The notes under the pieces are model-generated. The model had not been told where the DNA came from. It did no database searches and saw only the letters and a list, made by a program, of their open reading frames with translations. A stretch of DNA of 64,000 nt. Source: Lunularia cruciata (lineage: Eukaryota > Streptophyta > Marchantiopsida > Lunulariales > Lunulariaceae). Below are positions 10,860 through 21,605 of this stretch, one piece after another (within the stretch, counting starts at the first letter, position 1; the number at the start of each line of letters is the position of its first letter). The position numbers were made by a program, and so were the translations under genes. The DNA lies in NCBI GenBank assembly GCA_948567375.1, contig OX419762.1, positions 439,001-503,000 of the forward strand. Direction: 5' to 3'.

Positions 10860-11858
10860 AATGTCCCAGAATTACGCACCACCATTCTAGCAAAATGTCA
10901 TGATTCGGCCATTGCAGGTCATGTCGGAGTGGACAAGAGCTTGGATGCAATCCAACGCTATTACTATTGGCCTAAGATGAGCAACGACGTGATGGACTAT
11001 GTGCACAACTGCCTACTTTGTCAACAGAACAAAGCTTCTAATCAAGCTCTTGTAGGGCTCCCTCAACCTCTCCCCACGCCGACCCAATGTTAGGAACAAG
11101 TGAGTATGAATCTTGTCTGTGAATTACCCAAGACCACCTCAAGGTTTGACTCCATTGTGTTCTTTGTGGACTGGCTTAGCAAAATGATTCATGTACGCCC
11201 TACCACCAAGGATATGATCACTCCACAACTAGCTCAATTATATTTAGATGTAGTCTTCTCTCACCATGGCTTGTCTAGAGTACTCATCATTGATAGAGGC
11301 ACTCAATTCACCAGTTTGTTTTGGCAAACACTCTTTGGTTTCTTCAAAACCAAGTTGGCTATGTCCACAGTTTACTACCCACAAAAGATTGCCAAACAGA
11401 GTGGGCTAATTGCACGATTGAAGACATGTTATGCGGCTTCACCTTAGAATAGCAAGAGCAGTGGGATACCCTACTCTCATTGGTGGAATTCGCTGAAAAA
11501 CAATTTAGTGAATGCATCCACCTAAGTCACTTTGTTCTTCCTCATGTATTGTGAGCATCCCTTCACACCTTCTAGCTTGATGAAGATCCGTCCAGTAGCT
11601 ACCAAGGTCGATGCAGTCAACACGTTTGTTTCTAAAATCCAACAAGGTGTAAGGAGCGCCAAGCATAGATTACAGATTGCACAAAATGGACAAAAGCAAT
11701 ATGCTGATGCACACTATAGGCACATGGAGTTCAATGTTGGGGATCAAGTGTGGCTATCGACAACCAACCTCACATTAGTTGGACCTCGTAAGCTCAGACC
11801 TCGTTTATTGGCCTTTCTCAATTCTTTGTTGCGTCGGCGCTGTGGCTTATCACCTTGA
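10860..11858 (+). pseudogene. R-C integrase
   Basis: The zinc-binding HHCC module is seen around 10900-11040 (HDSAIAGHVGVDKSL, then NCLLCQQNKAS). The catalytic core follows in 11100-11447, with FFVDWLSKMIH for the first Asp and IDRGTQFTS where the family has SDRGxxFTS. The last frame (11532-11858) holds the C-terminal part with VGDQVWLST. Frameshifts near 11450-11530 break the third acidic residue region. Confidence 0.85.
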
Positions 11859-11879
11859 GCTACCACCACACATGAAGAT

Positions 11880-12180
11880 CCATCCCATGTTCCATGTTTC
11901 CCACTATGTAGATATGCTCCCTGCTCAGGCCAGGGTCATTCCACCCAAGACATTTGACCTTGTCCCGACGCTCATTGATGGCAAAGAGGAATATGAAGTG
12001 AAGCGTATTCTCCAAAAACGCATGCATAGTACTTGCCATCCGCTGGTGGACTATCTAGTACAATGGAAAGGTTACCCCCTCTATGAAGCAACTTGGGAGC
12101 CCAATGCCAATTTGACACATGCACCGGTTTTGGTGCAAGCATTTGAGCAACAATTGCACAACAAGGACATTACATCTTAA
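11880..12180 (+). pseudogene. R-C integrase C-terminal chromodomain
   Basis: The frame 11779-12180 ends with HPMFHVSHYVDMLP, then YEVKRILQKR, DYLVQWKGYP and EATWEPNANL, the chromodomain order with aromatic cage positions Tyr, Trp and Trp still present. In chromoviruses this module guides integration toward modified histones. It is the best preserved part of R-C pol. Confidence 0.85.
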
Positions 12181-12189
12181 AAGGAGGCC
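12178..12189 (+). other. R-C polypurine tract
   Basis: AAAAGGAGG directly precedes the 3' LTR, in the position of the plus-strand primer of LTR elements. Confidence 0.65.
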
Positions 12190-12919
12190 CAACAGCTAGC
12201 CATATGATCTAGGTGTGAAATTTGGTTTAGTAACATCTAGAATGATGTTATACATGATGGTCAAAATAGATCAGATAGAAGTATCACCAACAGAGTACTT
12301 CTACAAATAGAGCAAAAATTTAAATACACTTGAGAACCTTAGAACTAATAGCTAGACATATGATTTAAAGGTGAGAATTGGTTTGGTAACATCTGGAAGG
12401 ATGTTACACATGATGGACTAAACAGATAAGAAAGAGGTATCACTAAAAGGAGACTTCTACTAATAGAGTAGGAACCAAAATATGCTTGAAATCTTCAAAG
12501 GCAATTTTGGAGGCCTAAACAGATGAATTAGGCCTTGAAAATGTGCAGAATCCTCTCCAATAGAGGAAAGGATTGCCTTGTCTCCACCCTAGTTTTTCTT
12601 GCCGAGAGCTTTCCAATGGTACCTTACTCACATGATTTTGAGATTCTTATAGGAAGATTCTCTAAAAGATTCTCTCCGGATAAAGCTTTTTTGACCAACC
12701 AGATAGGACCTAGACCAACATGTCACCCAATCCAAGTAATTAATCCAAGGGTGGAGCTTGCTGGCATGTCATCTATCTGTGTGCCTAATCCTATGGTGGA
12801 GCTTCCTTGGAGGCGATCCTCTTTGTCTATATAACAAAGAGAAGGTGCTCCTTTGGAGCACCAAATGTTGAGTGTGTAATTTGTGTTTCTCTCTCTTCTC
12901 TTGTCCTCAGAGTATTACA
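12190..12919 (+). repeat. R-C 3' LTR
   Basis: About 730 bp, similar to 6348-7053, with the same U3 duplication and TATATAAC box, ending TATTACA. The first bases (CCCAACAGC against TGTAATAGC) are altered. Substitutions and small indels against the 5' LTR show the insertion is not recent. Confidence 0.85.
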
Positions 12920-15000
12920 TTGACCCATTTTGATGTTAGCTTTGTGACTACCAACATCCTCCAACACATTGTAGTTCCATTGTTGCTTTGAGATCAAGAC
13001 ATTATCCATCTTCAACTTCTTGCTTGGAGTCTTTGTTGTTGATGGTATTAAGGTGCAAGTGCTCTTAGTAGATATAGGAGTATCCTTGCTAGGAATAAAT
13101 CCTTGAGAAGAGTGTACATCCTCTACAAAATGAGCTCTCTTCTTCTCTTGTGCCAAAAGCTCCAAATGAAGACCCTTGGAGTTTGAGCACTCTCCCTTCT
13201 CATACTTGCTCTCAACCACATCTATGGATGTTATCCCCTTACCTTTGTTTGGATTAGGAGCCACTTGGTTTCACTACCTCTCTCTTTCACTCTATTGGCT
13301 CCCTCATAATCCCTTCCTCCATTATAAGTGGAATTTAGGTAATTCCTTTGGATGTGGCATCTTCCTCCAGAACCAAAATAGTTTCTATCATTGAAATTGT
13401 TGGTTGGTTGGCCTCATTTATATAGATAGTTTCCATAACACCTAAGCCCTTACCCACATTCTGATCCACCTCTCTCATAGTTGTACCATATTGATCTTGA
13501 GATTTGCAAGTTGTTCTATGATGGTTTGAAGTGGATCTTTTGGTGGAGGTGCAAGAACTGGAGCAACTACTACTTGTGGTGCAACCCTTGCCATCAAAGT
13601 ATCAGAAGTTCCACCATACTTGTAACCTTGAGGAGGATGCACAACCTCCTTCATCACCAAATCACTCTAATACCCTTCAAACTCTCCTCCATACAAATTG
13701 CAATCTTGATAGCTTCAACCTTGGAAGAAGGTTTATCATATCTCACCTTACTTCTTATTTGTGGTCTCAACCCTCTCACAAAATTATTGGTGAGCATGGC
13801 CCCTATGCCAATCATAGTAGTCTCTACATCATCCCCACACTTCCTCAACACTATGTAAAATCTAGACTCCAACTTCTCAATTCTTTCTTCATAGACTCTC
13901 ACTTTCTCTCCATCTCCTTGTTTAAGAAAGGTAACATCACTCATCAATCTCTCATCAATCTCATATAGAAGAAATTTTTCAATGAGTGTTGAAGTCAAAA
14001 TATCCCAAGACTCTTCTTACCCTTCTCTCCTTTCTCTTTGATGGTATTCTGACTCATACCTTGTAAGTGTTGCATCATCAAAGAAATCTGGTAATAATGA
14101 AGCCCACTCATTCTTCCTCCTCTCATTGTTTCCTATTCAAGCTCTCTTGAATTCTCTCACAAAGACCTCCACATCTTCTCCATCTTTCCCAAAGAAAACT
14201 GGAAGTTTCCCTATCTTAACCCCTCACTATCTTTCTTTTCTCTTTTCTTTTCTCTCATTCTATAACTAATAGAGTATGTACATGACTAACAAAATTTGAG
14301 AATAATCCACCTTAGGGAACACAAAAGGTTTAGGTTGCTCCAAGATTTCTATAGCAACATCAAATCCTAGAGTGCATATTATTCAAACCCTCATGGATAG
14401 TTTATCTATAAGTTGAAAGATTATCTCCATCACTTCTGAGAACCAGCTGATGAATGTGGTAGCATTTTTTTAATTAGACTAAGACTCTCTCCAAGATCCT
14501 TCACCAAAATCTCTAAAAGTGCTTTTACTCCATTACACTCATGTCCTTTTGGAAATCCTTCCTCTCCACAAATCTCACATAACTCCTTGGTCTTAGATCT
14601 TCTCCCTCCTAGACCATGCAAACCCAAGTCAAGTAAGCTTCTCCTTTCTCTCAATCTCTTGCTCTCAAAGGTCAATGGACATGAACTTGCCTTAGTTCCT
14701 TCTCTCCACATAAAAAGCACTTAGATTCACTCTTTCCTCCAAGTGGTGTAGGTTTTTGGATCCTCTCAACACTCTCTTCAAATTATATTCTAAACTTTAT
14801 TTTCCTCAAATCCACCCCTACAATCACCTCAAACCCTTGGAGAACCTTGCATAACCTCAATTTCCACTCTTGGTGACCCTCCATGTTCCCTAGATGAGTT
14901 TAAACACTCAGATATACCTTTTGTTGCTCCCACACTCCTCATGCATGAGATCTCAACTTTAAAGATTGACCCCTCCTCACAATGTCACTAAATTATCTCA
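12920..15000 (-). pseudogene. R-B gag-like region
   Basis: The minus-strand frame 13998-13654 (FLLYEIDERLMSDVTFLKQ, YEERIEKLESRFY, NNFVRGLRPQIRSKV) has the shape of a retrotransposon gag core. A Pro/Val-rich linker (13660-13475) and a Lys/Ser-rich tail (13264-12827) follow. Upstream on the same strand, 14720-14430 contains CEICGEEGFPKGHEC, reminiscent of a metal-binding knuckle but out of the usual order. Further stops are frequent. R-C cuts the tail. Confidence 0.5.
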
Positions 15001-15788
15001 ACTGGTATGTCACAATCCTCTGATTTTTTTTTCAATTGATAGAAACCCTATGGTGTCCTCCCCTACTGAATTTCAGATCTTTTCACCAAGCAATTTGGCC
15101 TAGTCATCTTTCTATTCAATATAAATATTTCAGATTTGGTCTAAAAACCACTCCTCTCACTTTAAAAACTCATAAATTTCTATGTAAGATGATCTTTCTC
15201 TAATTCTTGGGCCAAAATCTAGAATACTATTCACTCAATTTTTTTGGAAAGTTTAAGAACAATCCACTAAAAACTAAAGAAAATGGTAGACTTTGTACAC
15301 TTTTCCAAAGAGCATGTAGTTTTAGGAGCAGTTTATCCTATCAACTTTCAAAAATTCTAGCTCAATGTGTGTACTACCTCTCACAATTGTTTCAAGTGTG
15401 CTAACTAAAGGATAACCCAAGATATCATGTGTAGAAATGATCTCAAAGATAGCCAAGTCTGATTGATAATTGATAATTGATAATCAAGTCCGGATCTCAA
15501 ACTTGAGATTTTACCTAAAATCATTGTTATCATCAAAATCTACAATCCACCTCACACAATCTCTCCAAATCCTCTCATGTATCCAAGATGCATAATATCA
15601 CCTCATAGACATCATAATGAACAACAAGGTATACAAATAGATTTTGGTTCTCTAACATTAGTTCAGCCCTCTCCTCCCCTAATGTTCTCTCCAAGTGAGC
15701 TCTCATAACCTCTTTCTGTCTAATAGAGAATTGTATGCAGAACATTATCTTACGTTCTAGAAAGGTCATGGCAATGGAACCAAAAAAA
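15001..15788 (-). other. R-B leader between 5' LTR and gag
   Basis: No coding pattern was seen. It holds a short TTGATAA repeat near 15462-15486. The sequence just inside the LTR edge, TGGTTCCATTGCC on the minus strand (15771-15783), is a candidate primer-binding site, though the matching tRNA was not identified. Confidence 0.35.
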
Positions 15789-16408
15789 TGCAAGAAACCT
15801 ATCTCTCACTTAGCATGCATATCTAATGGCTATTATGGTAGCGCATTATGGAGTAAGAAGGCAAAGAACCCTAACTTCATCATACTCCTCCAAGGCTAAC
15901 ACTCCAAGATGCAAGACATTGCTCACTAGAGAACTCAATGAGAGAGAGATAGTTGCAAATCAAAGGATGATGAGTACTTCCTCACTCCTAGTTTATATAC
16001 TTGTGAAATAGTTACACATCAAAGTTACTAATTATTGGAGTAACTCAAGTTACTAGGCTAAAAGTCAAGTTAAGTAAAAAAGCTAAAGGAATATCTATAC
16101 TCATGGAAATATTTTCTTAAGCATATGATCTTATCTTGACCTAACCACTAAGTCAAGGATTCCTTTACATGGGCTATCCTTGGACTATATAAGAATCTAA
16201 AACAAAGAGGTTCGTGGGTCCAAAAGTTCTCAACTCTTTCTTCAAAGCCAAACACCCAGGAATTATACCAAGTCAACACACTAAAATCCAAAATAGTTGC
16301 ACTCATCTTTTCCACTTCCTCTAAAGTAAGATCTCCTCTATCTTAATTATGACAAACTTGAGCTAATAATGACTAATGTAGAACCAACCTTCATCTCTAT
16401 ATAAATAA
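15789..16408 (-). repeat. R-B 5' LTR, larger part (rest at 22024-22093)
   Basis: Aligns with 3717-4403, and R-D interrupts it. Removing R-D and one AATAA restores continuity with 22024-22093 (CTCAAGTACTTATAATATC, then ACATACAAGCACAAATAG), as in the left LTR. Confidence 0.65.
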
Positions 16409-16482
16409 TGTAACAATATGGAGTTTAGCAACGTAGCTAGTAAGGCTAACAAAGTAGAGAATAAGCCAAATTAGCCTAGAAT

Positions 16483-16674
16483 ATTCTAGAAGCATCTAGG
16501 AAGCTTCCCAACTAGTTAACTTGCACTCCAAGCAGCTAGCTTCTAGAAGCTTCTAACTAGCTTAACTTGCATGCCAAGTAGGCGGCTTCTAGAAGGAAGC
16601 TTCTTGAGAAGCTTCCTAGTTAACTTTGCTTGCACTCTAAGAAAGCGGCTTGAGGAAGCTTCTTGAGAAGCTTC
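16483..16674 (+). promoter_or_regulatory. Heat-shock-element-like array in R-D U3
   Basis: Alternating GAA and TTC triplets with 2-base gaps, the heat-shock factor binding pattern, occur repeatedly: TTCTAGAAGCTTC at 16541-16553 (three units), TTCTAGAA at 16587-16594, and GAAGCTTC at 16596-16603, 16608-16615, 16655-16662 and 16667-16674. The array ends about 22 bp upstream of the TATA box. The 3' LTR carries an equivalent set at about 21682-21890. Heat activation is inferred by analogy with the plant element ONSEN, whose LTR contains such elements. Confidence 0.65.
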
Positions 16675-16695
16675 TCAAGGGCTTTGTATGCTACC

Positions 16696-16703
16696 TATAA
16701 ATA
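16696..16703 (+). promoter_or_regulatory. R-D LTR TATA box
   Basis: TATAAATA, preceded by the GAA/TTC array and conserved in the 3' LTR. It marks the probable U3/R transition about 30 bp downstream. Confidence 0.7.
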
Positions 16704-16808
16704 CCAAAGCCAAAGCTCATGCTAGGCATTCAGATTTTTCCCTCATTCAAGCATCCCAATGTGAACTTCCATTCTCCTATTTCTCTCCTTGATCTTGGTC
16801 TTTTACAT

Positions 16809-16820
16809 TGGTATCAGAAT
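16809..16820 (+). promoter_or_regulatory. R-D primer-binding site
   Basis: TGGTATCAGAAT, one base after the 5' LTR. It matches the initiator-Met site at the first ten bases. Confidence 0.8.
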
Positions 16821-16829
16821 AGGAATGAG

Positions 16830-17045
16830 ATGGATGGAATTTATGGACCACCAAATCCACTTCCGCCAAACCATTGGGATTTTCATGTTCAAATATTACC
16901 CAAGCATCATTTCACACAATTCATTGCCTCACGCTTTGGGTAGGATTTTCTACATATGATCATTGTGTCTGAGGAACCCTTGATACTTCCAATTGTAACT
17001 TATGGAGAATGGTGTACGTGTTGTATCCATGTGTTAGTCAATTAG
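16830..17045 (+). pseudogene. R-D small extra ORF between primer site and gag (ORF0-like)
   Basis: Starts MDGIYGPPNPLPPN ten bases after the primer site. It is interrupted by one TAG after SRFG and continues in frame to about 17045 (EEPLILPIV). It is similar to the R-C region 7420-7623. A separate ATG at about 17080 (MAAILDVILAMQQRF) begins gag. Function is unknown. Confidence 0.45.
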
Positions 17046-17079
17046 AAAAATTGAGAGTAGTGGAATAGAGTAGTAGCTA

Positions 17080-17950
17080 TGGCGGCAATACTGGATGTTA
17101 TCCTTGCAATGCAACAACGATTTGAGCATCTTACTCGATTGTTGGATGAACAAGACTAGCAACAATGAGAATAGATAGAGAGAGCGCTAGTTCGAGATGG
17201 AGAAGATCGTATTCAATTTCCAAAACCCAAGGTGTTTGAAGGCAAGAATCTTCCGAGCATGGTGGAGAATTTTGTATTGGACTGCAAACATTACTTTGAA
17301 ACCACCAATCTTCAAGACAAGCAGAAACAAATTTTCTTGTCTTCTAGCCAATTGGATGGTATGGCAAAAATTTGGTGGCAATTCTAAGTGGAGCAAGCTT
17401 AACTACAAATTGTTGCACTGATTTTGACATGGGCAAAATTCAAGGATGCAATACTTGGTCAATTTCAAACTATAAAATGCCACCCAAGCCGCACAAGATA
17501 AATTAGCAGAGTTGTAGTAGATTGGCTTAGTAAGGGGCTACATCACATAATTTTAGAACATCATCATGCAAATTCCAAATATCCAAGAAGGTGAAGTTTT
17601 GGATCAATTTGTGCAAGGATTGAAGTCATGAACCAAATTGGAGGTGACCATGTGAGAGCCACAAAACATAGAAGAAGCCATGCAATTGGTTGAGCATTTT
17701 GATTCCTTGGTTGCAACAACTTGGTCTCAACCTTGACCTACACAAAGCCTACCAATACATTACGCACATGTGGAAGAACCGATACCAATGGAGATTGATG
17801 CTATCCAATAGAGACCACTTAGTACATCGGATAGAGAAAGATTGCGACAAAATGGAGGTTGCTTTTATTGTCGCCAAGTTGGACATTACATTGCTCAATG
17901 TCCACTTAGGAATGGGCAACCTCAACAAGTTGCCCAAATGGAGTTTGTAG
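17080..17950 (+). pseudogene. R-D gag
   Basis: Begins MAAILDVILAMQQRFEHL. The gag core is visible through KVFEGKNLPSMVENFV and LDGMAKIWW, and a complete zinc knuckle CFYCRQVGHYIAQC lies at 17861-17902 (C-x2-C-x4-H-x4-C). Several in-frame stops interrupt the frame, some in the form expected from CAG or CGA decay. Confidence 0.8.
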
Positions 17951-18012
17951 AATAGAATGATCAAGGAAATGAAAGAATCCCAATAGGAGATTTTGAGCCG
18001 CCTATTGGGAGC

Positions 18013-18330
18013 TTGATTAGTTCCAATGGAATTGAAGGCTTGACCTATGCAAGTTTGCTTCACTTGTTAGGTACAATATCTAATTGGGGTTGTAAGATTT
18101 TGGTTGCTTCTGGAAGTTTGGAGAATTGCATATCTATGCAAGTAGCAAAGGAATTGGGTATTCCTATCAAGCCAATGATTGGAAGTAGATTGATGATGGC
18201 AGATGGTAAACAAGATTTTGCATTCTGTACCTCACATCTTGTTATCTTAAAGATTGGGAAGGAGTATTTGGAGTGTATGAGATTTGTAGTGGCACCTCTA
18301 CATTATGATATCATTCTAGGTCTACCTTAG
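18013..18330 (+). pseudogene. R-D aspartic protease
   Basis: A 105-residue stretch. The active site reads VASGSLEN where the family has D-(S/T)-G, so the catalytic Asp is replaced by Ala. It ends HYDIILGLP, the usual YDIILGxxWL. A stop directly follows at the W position. Confidence 0.8.
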
Positions 18331-18853
18331 CTTGAACATCATAAGGTTCAATTTGATTGGACACGATGACAAATTCAAGTACAACACCAAGGTAGGAATT
18401 TCTGACTAGGTTGTCTGGCACTTCTGAGTAAGACACCTAAGAATAGTTAGTCCTAAGACGGGGAGGTAGCCATAGCGTGAACCTTGAAGGGAGATGAGTC
18501 CCAAGATGGGAAGTTTGCCAGGAAGGCAACCATGGAGCAAGTTTGGAAGAAAGATGAGTCCTTGGAAGGGAAGTTTGTTAGTAAAGCAGCCATAGAGCAA
18601 GCTTTGGAGGAAGATACGTCTGTATTTGTGGTGTAGATCAAGTCAATTGCACAAGAACAATCTTAGGAGGGCCAAGAGCCTCATCAAGAAATGGTTGATT
18701 GGATAGTTCAAGAGTTTAAAGACGTGTTTCCGGATGATCTGCCAAAGGGATCTTGAAGGGCATACCTCTGATTGAGGTATGCCCTTCAAGATCAAATTAT
18801 TGCCAAGGAGTACTCCAGTGAGTATACCAATCTATTAGCTCTCACCAAAGAAG
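18331..18853 (+). other. R-D protease-RT spacer
   Basis: Holds imperfect repeats of about 66 bp with GATGAGTCC(C/T)(A/T)(A/G)GA...GGGAAGTTTG near 18490-18600, and an inverted pair around 18752-18792 (ATCTTGAAGGGCATACCTC against GAGGTATGCCCTTCAAGAT). Its RT-side end corresponds to KDVFPDDLPKG of Ty3 elements. Confidence 0.5.
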
Positions 18854-19330
18854 TTGGAGGAGTTGCGAACAACACTTATAGAGTTTTTGGAGAAGGACTT
18901 CATACAACATAGTACCTCTCCTTGGAGAGCACAGGTACTATTTGTTCCAGAGAAGGATGGAGGACTTTGTTTTTGTATTGATTACCGTGGGCTCAATAAG
19001 CAAACCGTGAAGAATACATATCCCTTGCCTTGGATTGATGACTTGCTTGATCGACTAAGTGGAGCATATTACTTTTCCAAGTTGGATCTTTGCAGTGGCT
19101 ATTGGCAAATTCCTATTGATAAAGAGGATGTGCAAAAGACTGCCTTTTGCACAAGGTATGGGCATTTTAAGTAGAGAGTTCTACCTTTCGGACTCACTAA
19201 TGCTCCAACGGTCTTCATGGATCAGATGCATCGGGTGTTGGATGGACTATTGGATCCATCTATGGTGGTGTTCTTGGATGATATCTTAATCTATAGTAAG
19301 ACAGAGATAGAACACATGAATCATGTGTGA
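18854..19330 (+). pseudogene. R-D reverse transcriptase
   Basis: Shows [47 protein letters not shown] (after one stop at 19172-19174) and the catalytic [11 protein letters not shown] at about 19268-19296. These are the RT blocks of Ty3 elements in the correct order. One stop splits the domain. Confidence 0.9.
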
Positions 19331-20060
19331 GAAGTCCTAAGATGACTACAACAATGGAAGTTTTACTACAAAAAGTCAAATTGTGCCTTTTGACAGAAGG
19401 AGGTTACCTTCTTGGGTCATAAGATCTCATCAGAGGGGATCAAAATGGAAGAAGAGAAAATCAAGGCCATTATTGATTGGCCTACCCCAATGGATACTAT
19501 AGAAGTACAAGCATTCAATGGATTGACCAGTTTTTACCAACTATTCATCCACTATTATGCTCATGTGGCTACACCATTGATTGACCTCTTGGGAAAGAAC
19601 TTGAGCTTCCAGTGGATCACCAAGCATGAAGAAGCATTCCACAAGCTAAAGTATATGGTGTCTTCAAGACCCATTCTTCAACCATATGATCCTCAACTAC
19701 CTTGTGTGGTTGATTTTGATGCTTCTAACTTTGCAATTGGAGTTGTGTTGCAACAAGAATTCCCTAATGAACTACATCCCATTGCCTTTGTGTCTTGCCA
19801 ACTAAATATAGCTGAAAGAAATTACTCTGCTTGAGATCAAGAACAACTTCCAATGGTATATGCCACCAAGGTATGGAGGCATTATCTCTTGGGGAAACAA
19901 GTGATCATGCCTCTTGATCACAAGCCATTGTTGCAGACCTTACACTTGGAACACATGAAGAGTCAACATCATCAATGGGAAGAGAAACTCCAATTGTTTG
20001 ACATCAAACTTGAGTACAAACCAGGTTGGTTCCATGTCATCCTTGATGCTCTATCATAAT
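19331..20060 (+). pseudogene. R-D RT connection and RNase H
   Basis: The frame 19412-19834 has LGHKISSEGI-type sequence and DFDASNFAIGVVLQQ (first RNase H acidic residue). The frame 19853-20059 has VWRHYLLGKQ, DHKPLL and the end FHVILDALS (family form N-x-x-A-D-A-L-S, with the Asp still present). A TGA near 19832 separates the two. Confidence 0.85.
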
Positions 20061-20289
20061 GACCTGATTTGAAGTCTCTTCCTCTCATCATGGCGGCAAT
20101 TACAACGGTGTCAATTGACTCCAAGGTCCATAATGAGTTTTGGTCAGCTCTACAACAAGATTCATTCTTCCAAATGGTACATGGTCGTCTGACAGTAGGC
20201 AACAAGGAGTACAACACCTTCTCCTTCAAGGAAGGCCTTCTATTCCATGTGGATTGGATCTATGTTCCAGCCAAAGGTGATCTTTGACT

Positions 20290-21330
20290 TGTGCGCCTTC
20301 ACGAAGCCCATGATCTACCAATAGCTGGTCACATGGGAGTGGACAAGACCTTGAGTACCCTCCAATGCAAATGGTGGTGGCCCAACATGACACAAGATGT
20401 TTGGGAGTTTGTTCAATTGTGTGAGAGTTGTCAATGCAACAAGGCTAGTAACCAATAGCCAAGTGGACTTCCTCAACCACTTCCCATTCCAACTACTCAT
20501 TGGGAACATGTGAGCTTTGATCTCATCACCTCCTTGCCCAAGACACAACAAGGTCACACAACAATTGTGGTGTTTGTGGATAAGCTTAGTAAGCAAATCC
20601 ATTTGTTACCAATGGTTGATACTGTGGATGCTCCAACCTTGGTGCAACTCTACTTCAATAATGTATTCAAACATCATGGGATACCATGTGTACTCATCTC
20701 CGACAGTGATCCTTGCTTCACCAAAAAGTTTTGGCAAGCCTTCTTCTAGATACTGGGCACCAAACTTGCTTTATCTACAACCTATCATCCTCAAACTGAT
20801 AGACAACCTGAATGTGCATATTGCACCTTGGAAGATATGCTTTGTGCCTTCGTTAACATTCACCATACCAATTAGGATGAATGTCTTGCAACTGCCAAGT
20901 TTGCATACAACAATTCTAAATAGGCAAGCACTAGATTCTCTCCTTTCTTTTTCAATTTTGGCCAAGAACGGCTTGTCACAGATTCTCTTCTAACTCCTCC
21001 CCCGTCTCAGGTCCCTCATACTTCAACCTTCTTGACCACCATATCTAAATCTCTCCAACAAGCCAAATCTCACCTCCTTGTTGCTCAAAATCATCAAAAA
21101 CAATATGTGGACCACCATCATTGTGATCTCACCTTTGAAGTTGGTGATAAAGTTATGCTATCTTCTAGTAATCTACTCCTTCCACTTGATACCCAAGTTT
21201 GTAAACTTGCCCCTAATTGGATAGGACCTTTCAATGTCACCCAAATTGTCTCTCCTGTTGCTTATCAACTTGCCTTCTCATATGCGAATCCATCTTGTCT
21301 TTCATGTTTCCAAATTGAAACCCTTTGTTC
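20290..21330 (+). pseudogene. R-D integrase
   Basis: The HHCC zinc module spans about 20300-20450 (HEAHDLPIAGHMGVDK, then CESCQCNKAS). The core in 20510-20749 has FVDKLSKQIHLLP for the first Asp and ISDSDPCFTKKFW for the second. RQPECAYCTLEDML follows, with the third acidic residue. The C-terminal part (21032-21334) has VGDKVMLSS and NWIGPFNVTQIVSPVAYQL, the GPY/F module. Stops at 20747 and later break the frame. Confidence 0.85.
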
Positions 21331-21379
21331 CTAACCCCTTTTCTTTTCCCTCTTGAGTCCAACCTCCTCCTCCCCCTAT

Positions 21380-21600
21380 CCCTATCAATGATCATGAGGA
21401 GTATGAAGTTGATAGTATCTTTGCACGTCGCCACATCCAACAAGGACGCCAACAACATACGGAGTACGAGGTCCTTTGGAAATGGTATCCCCTTCATGAT
21501 GCCACATAGGAACCTCTTTCTCACCTCTAGAATGCACAAACAGCCATCCAAGAGTTTGAAGCTTCAATGGCAACAAGGACGTCAACAACTAGCGGTGGAG
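21380..21600 (+). pseudogene. R-D chromodomain
   Basis: In one frame: DHEEYEVDSIFARRH, TEYEVLWKWYPLHDAT, a stop, then EPLSHL. This fits a chromodomain with Tyr and Trp cage residues, the second Trp (family W-E-P) being the stop, so TGG to TAG. This confirms R-D as a chromovirus. Confidence 0.7.
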
Positions 21601-21605
21601 GAATA

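Larger units (their letters stand above)
6348..12919 (+). mobile_element. R-C: Ty3-type chromovirus, full length but decayed
   Basis: 6.57 kb with similar LTRs of 706 and about 730 bp, a primer-binding site TGGTATCAGAGC and a purine-rich tract before the 3' LTR. Remnants run in Ty3 order: gag with zinc knuckle, protease, RT, RNase H, integrase, chromodomain. The integrase-after-RT order and C-terminal chromodomain place it among chromoviruses; the lineage within them was not resolved. Flanking 5-mers (CATAG left, TTGAC right) do not match, so one side may have been rearranged. Many in-frame stops show it is inactive. Confidence 0.9.
16409..16807 (+). repeat. R-D 5' LTR
   Basis: 399 bp starting TGTAACAATATGG and ending TTTTACA. 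It contains many GAA/TTC inverted pentamers (separate entry) and a TATAAATA box at 16696-16703. The 3' LTR keeps the same layout with modest divergence. Confidence 0.9.
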
